64,000 nt of DNA from Fragilaria crotonensis. Its lineage: Eukaryota; Bacillariophyta; Fragilariophyceae; Fragilariales; Fragilariaceae. Made by a program: the position numbers and the translations under genes. Numbering within the stretch: position 1 is the first letter of the stretch; each line of letters starts with the position of its first letter. The notes under the pieces were generated by a model. The model saw only the letters and a list, made by a program, of their open reading frames with translations, searched no databases and was not told where the DNA came from. Shown in pieces: positions 61,353-64,000 of this stretch. The stretch is from NCBI GenBank assembly GCA_022925895.1, contig JAKSYS010000124.1, positions 1-64,000 on the forward strand, given 5' to 3'.

Positions 61353-62501
61353 TCAAAGCTCCTGAATGATTGATTCACTACGCAGCAAGATAGCTTCGGC
61401 CCATATTCTTGCTCCCTTCGCTGATGGATGTATACCATCTGGAAGCAAATCTTTTGGAACCCGGCCATTTTCATCCTGAAAGAGGAATGCAGGGTCAAAA
61501 TATTCCACTCCTTCCTGCCCTTCCGCATAGCAAGCCAGGCGCTCGTTGATCCACGTTACTGAAGCGTAGAATTTCGTGTCCTTCCACTCACGGCTGACCG
61601 GATTAGGTTTGGGCAATATCCCATTAATGACAAGCCGAACCCCGGGTCGTTGTTCTTGTAAGAAGTTGGCAATATTTATAATTCCAATTAGAATCGATTC
61701 CTTCGAACAATTGTCAGCCTGATCATTGGTACCTATGAGAAGCCAAATCACAAGGGGATGTAACGAGGTGGGTAATTCGCCATATCGAAGACGATAGAGC
61801 AACTGCGGACACTGTTATAATGCTCGTTAGAGCTAATGGCGCATGACAATGAAGGAATCTTTTTGACAAAATATACTCACTCGATCTCCCGCCAAACCCA
61901 AAACGACTGCTTGTCCATCAAACACTGCATCAAACTGCTTCTTCACAGACATGGTTTCTTGCGATGCAACTCCTAGATCAGTACCTCCCAAGTGCTCAAC
62001 AATAGAATCGCCATACAGGACAACGCGCGCCGATGTTGCTTGGGCCGCAACGTTTCGATTGCGTTGATGCGCTTGGTCCCATTTTTGAAAGTATTGAGGC
62101 GTCCCAGGGACACGGGCTATTGGCTCCAGGGGAGTCCTACAAGAGCACATACGGTGATCCTCGTTTCCACAAAATTCCGTGGCATGCTCGATTTGACGAT
62201 GCAGCTGGGCGAAAGAAATGTTGTAGTCGTGGGCACATTGCAATTTGTCGGATGGATAGTCAGGAATGTTGAAATGCGTTCGATGTACGTGTTGATAAAA
62301 CGAATACAGAAACGGCAGGATAAGAAGAAGCGCTAACCCCACTGACGCTATCATCCTCCAAAGACTTCCGAAACAATTAACGCGTTCATCGTGTTCGGGG
62401 CCAAAGTCGACGATCGTTTTGAATTGCCGACAATCACACCACGTCCATCGTTCAGAGAGGAGGAGATAGCGGCTTAAACTCATCGTGCTCCTGCTCATCA
62501 T
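61353..62501 (-). CDS. Membrane-anchored SGNH/GDSL hydrolase
   Basis: Two exons, 62501-61881 and 61811-61353, joined across a 70-bp GTGAGT...AACAG intron at phase 0 (359 residues). A single membrane segment lies at residues ~50-69, with the catalytic domain after it: block I VVLYGDSIVEH (Ser about 166), block II GLAGDR, block III LIGTND, block V DGIHPSAKG (Asp and His). This is the platelet-activating-factor-acetylhydrolase-like subgroup of SGNH esterases; substrate unknown. Topology suggests a lumenal or outer catalytic domain. An alternative start at 62562 (MNDSTSSVRHRF) gives 36 codons that merge with this frame after a one-base shift and may be the true N-terminus. Paralogous to the gene at 63510. 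Confidence 0.87.
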
Positions 62502-62562
62502 CCATCATGATTGTATCAACATCGGCGAAGCGATGCCGTACAGAAGATGTCGAATCGTTCAT

Positions 62563-63509
62563 AGTAAGGATAGAGATGACGACTATCGAACACGAATCAA
62601 TACACTGTTTAGTGTTTAGGGGTTAGGGGGGACGTCCACTTGGTGAGAACACAGAAAAGAAAAGTGATCCAGAGAAATGAACCCAACAGAAGACCTAAAA
62701 AAATATAACATGTTGCACGCGTGATAAAGAATTCTACTATGGCCATATACTGTACTCCACAGTACACGAGACCTCCACGCATGAGAGTGTAGTGTGTAGT
62801 ACTACGTCGTAGGCGTAAATTTCATGTTCGAGTCCTTCACACTGTACACTGTACTGCTCCCTGTGGCCTGTGGCTACTCTGCTTGACTTTTTTTTAAGAG
62901 TCGGGAGTTATCGAGTCTGTCCAAAACACTTCGGTCTTGGACGATGTAATGTGAGTGCCATCACAACACAGGGCACCAGGTCGACATTGAAACTCATCTG
63001 CCGGCGCCTATGTGCTATGTCCAACGAAGTCTAGTCGAACTGGAGCTGAACAAAAGAAAAGCAGTACCCACGTTTCTGCAACGTCCCAGAACCTGAACAG
63101 ATTAGTCAAGGCATCATGGACAACCCTCGGTACATGCTATAGTAGATGCTTATCATCCCTATACTCACAATCTAATTGCTGCACGTAGCTCTGTATAGGT
63201 GAAAGGTGCTCCTGATACATTACGCCTCTGTTGACCGCGGTTGCTGCCATTCAAAATCAAACATGGCAGTCGATAGAACGCGTTGCAGCGAAGTGGGGTT
63301 GTAGCTTCTACCCAGTTGTTGACGAAACCCAACCCTTTCTTCGCTGTTGTGCAGACACAGAAATAAATCATTTTGTCGATTGATCGACGCTCCGCCTTCA
63401 TGGCACGATCGAAGTCGAGGTATGTTTGAGGACACATCCATGCTGGTGCAGTGGAGCAACATTTTCGTCCTCATTTCGGTGGTAAACCCTCCTTGCCACC
63501 AATCGTCGT
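62563..63509. other. Intergenic between SGNH paralogues
   Basis: About 0.95 kb. No gene supported; short frames antisense or downstream of the second hydrolase look like chance. Contains the promoter of the first hydrolase and the 3' region of the second. Confidence 0.5.
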
Positions 63510-64000
63510 TCAAGCCCAAACTCCCAAAAGTTTCAGCCGTGCGATTATGGCCAGTCCCCACAAACGGCGCCCCTCGTACGACGGATGCAGATAGTCCGGC
63601 ATAAGAGTTTCGTTCACCAAGTCCTCGTCGTCGCGAAGGAAGATCGAGGTACCGTTGAAGAAGTCCAATTGTGGAAGTTCTGCGAGACACGCCAATCTCT
63701 CATTGATCCATTGAAAGTCTTTCCAAAGACTGGACTCGAGTAGATTTTCACGGCCGCGAGGTAGAAGGCCTTGAAGTACGACGAGCGCATTTGGCTTTCG
63801 TGTTTGAGTCTCATACAGAACGGCCAACTGGCCAACAAGAATGGCCTCTCGATTGCAACCGTCAGGATAATCATTCGTTCCAATCAAGATCCACCACACC
63901 ATGGGGTCGAGTGAATCCGGCATCTCGCCATTTTGCAGCCTGTAGAGAAGATTTCTGGAACGATCTGCTGATATGCCAAGAACAACTGCATGGTCCTGAA
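63510..64000 (-). CDS. SGNH/GDSL hydrolase, 3' part
   Basis: The C-terminal ~163 residues; the 5' part with the GDS block lies beyond the window edge. HAVVLGISADRSRNLLYRL matches block II of the neighbour, WWILIGTNDYPDG is block III and MPDYLHPSYEGRRLWG is block V with the catalytic Asp and His. The layout and linker sequences match the 61353-62501 gene (same strand), so the pair is a tandem duplication. No intron at the position where the neighbour has one. Confidence 0.85.
   Translation of the reverse strand, partial: QDHAVVLGISADRSRNLLYRLQNGEMPDSLDPMVWWILIGTNDYPDGCNREAILVGQLAVLYETQTRKPNALVVLQGLLPRGRENLLESSLWKDFQWINERLACLAELPQLDFFNGTSIFLRDDEDLVNETLMPDYLHPSYEGRRLWGLAIIARLKLLGVWA

Noticed and set aside
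63165-63690. Minus-strand frames overlapping the end of the second SGNH hydrolase
   Set aside because: They are in other frames of a well supported gene and its 3' region, with no recognised motif.

Overview
The window looks like a pennate diatom nuclear contig. The ferredoxin-NADP reductase and KAS II genes start with signal peptides ending in the diatom plastid motif (ASAF / VSAFAP). Introns are short (57-150 bp) GT-AG introns. The long terminal repeat elements are Copia-like with the leader, gag and pol layout known from diatom CoDi elements, and one region encodes DUF6824-like domains, a family I know mainly from diatoms. The species cannot be named from this sequence.

Layout. 1-5937 is a Copia-type fossil without a recognisable pol. 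5938-12552 is a host island with two plastid fatty-acid synthesis genes in divergent orientation: a KAS I/II-type condensing enzyme (minus, 7967-9582) and KAS III/FabH (plus, 11056-12331). 12553-24473 is a full-span Copia-type fossil with two LTRs and a 5-bp target duplication. 25060-30383 is a second host island with a divergent cyclophilin, an unidentified small gene and a large STAND/AAA-type ATPase (minus). 31194-43297 is an accessory island holding a MULE transposase gene, three arrays of palindromic ~72-bp repeats, a putative 2-oxoglutarate/Fe(II) oxygenase gene, a GNAT acetyltransferase-like gene, a C48-protease-like gene and two DUF6824-like genes. 43999-46221 is a third host island with a glutathione S-transferase and a thiol (cysteine/cysteamine) dioxygenase, in convergent orientation. 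47450-52004 is a third, inverted Copia-type fossil carrying an unrelated insertion. 52587-59392 is a second accessory island that mirrors the first: repeat array, 2OG-oxygenase-like gene, repeat array, MULE transposase, the latter followed on the same strand by a cupin/JmjC-like and ZZ-finger segment. 60030-64000 is a fourth host island with plastid ferredoxin-NADP reductase and two related SGNH hydrolases.

Most notable observation. Two copies, 20 kb apart and on opposite strands, share the order MULE transposase -> tandem array <- 2OG-oxygenase-like gene, then a second tandem array. The array units differ in sequence between the copies but the layout is the same. This suggests one mobile element family that pairs a MULE transposase with a putative 2OG/Fe(II) oxygenase (HxD...H) and uses tandem arrays as internal or end sequences.

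Caution. Highly conserved host genes (ferredoxin-NADP reductase, KAS II, FabH) each show several single-base reading-frame breaks while every catalytic residue survives. Either the sequence has uncorrected single-base length errors or these are young pseudogene copies; the first seems likelier. Frame breaks in the less well known genes should be read in that light.
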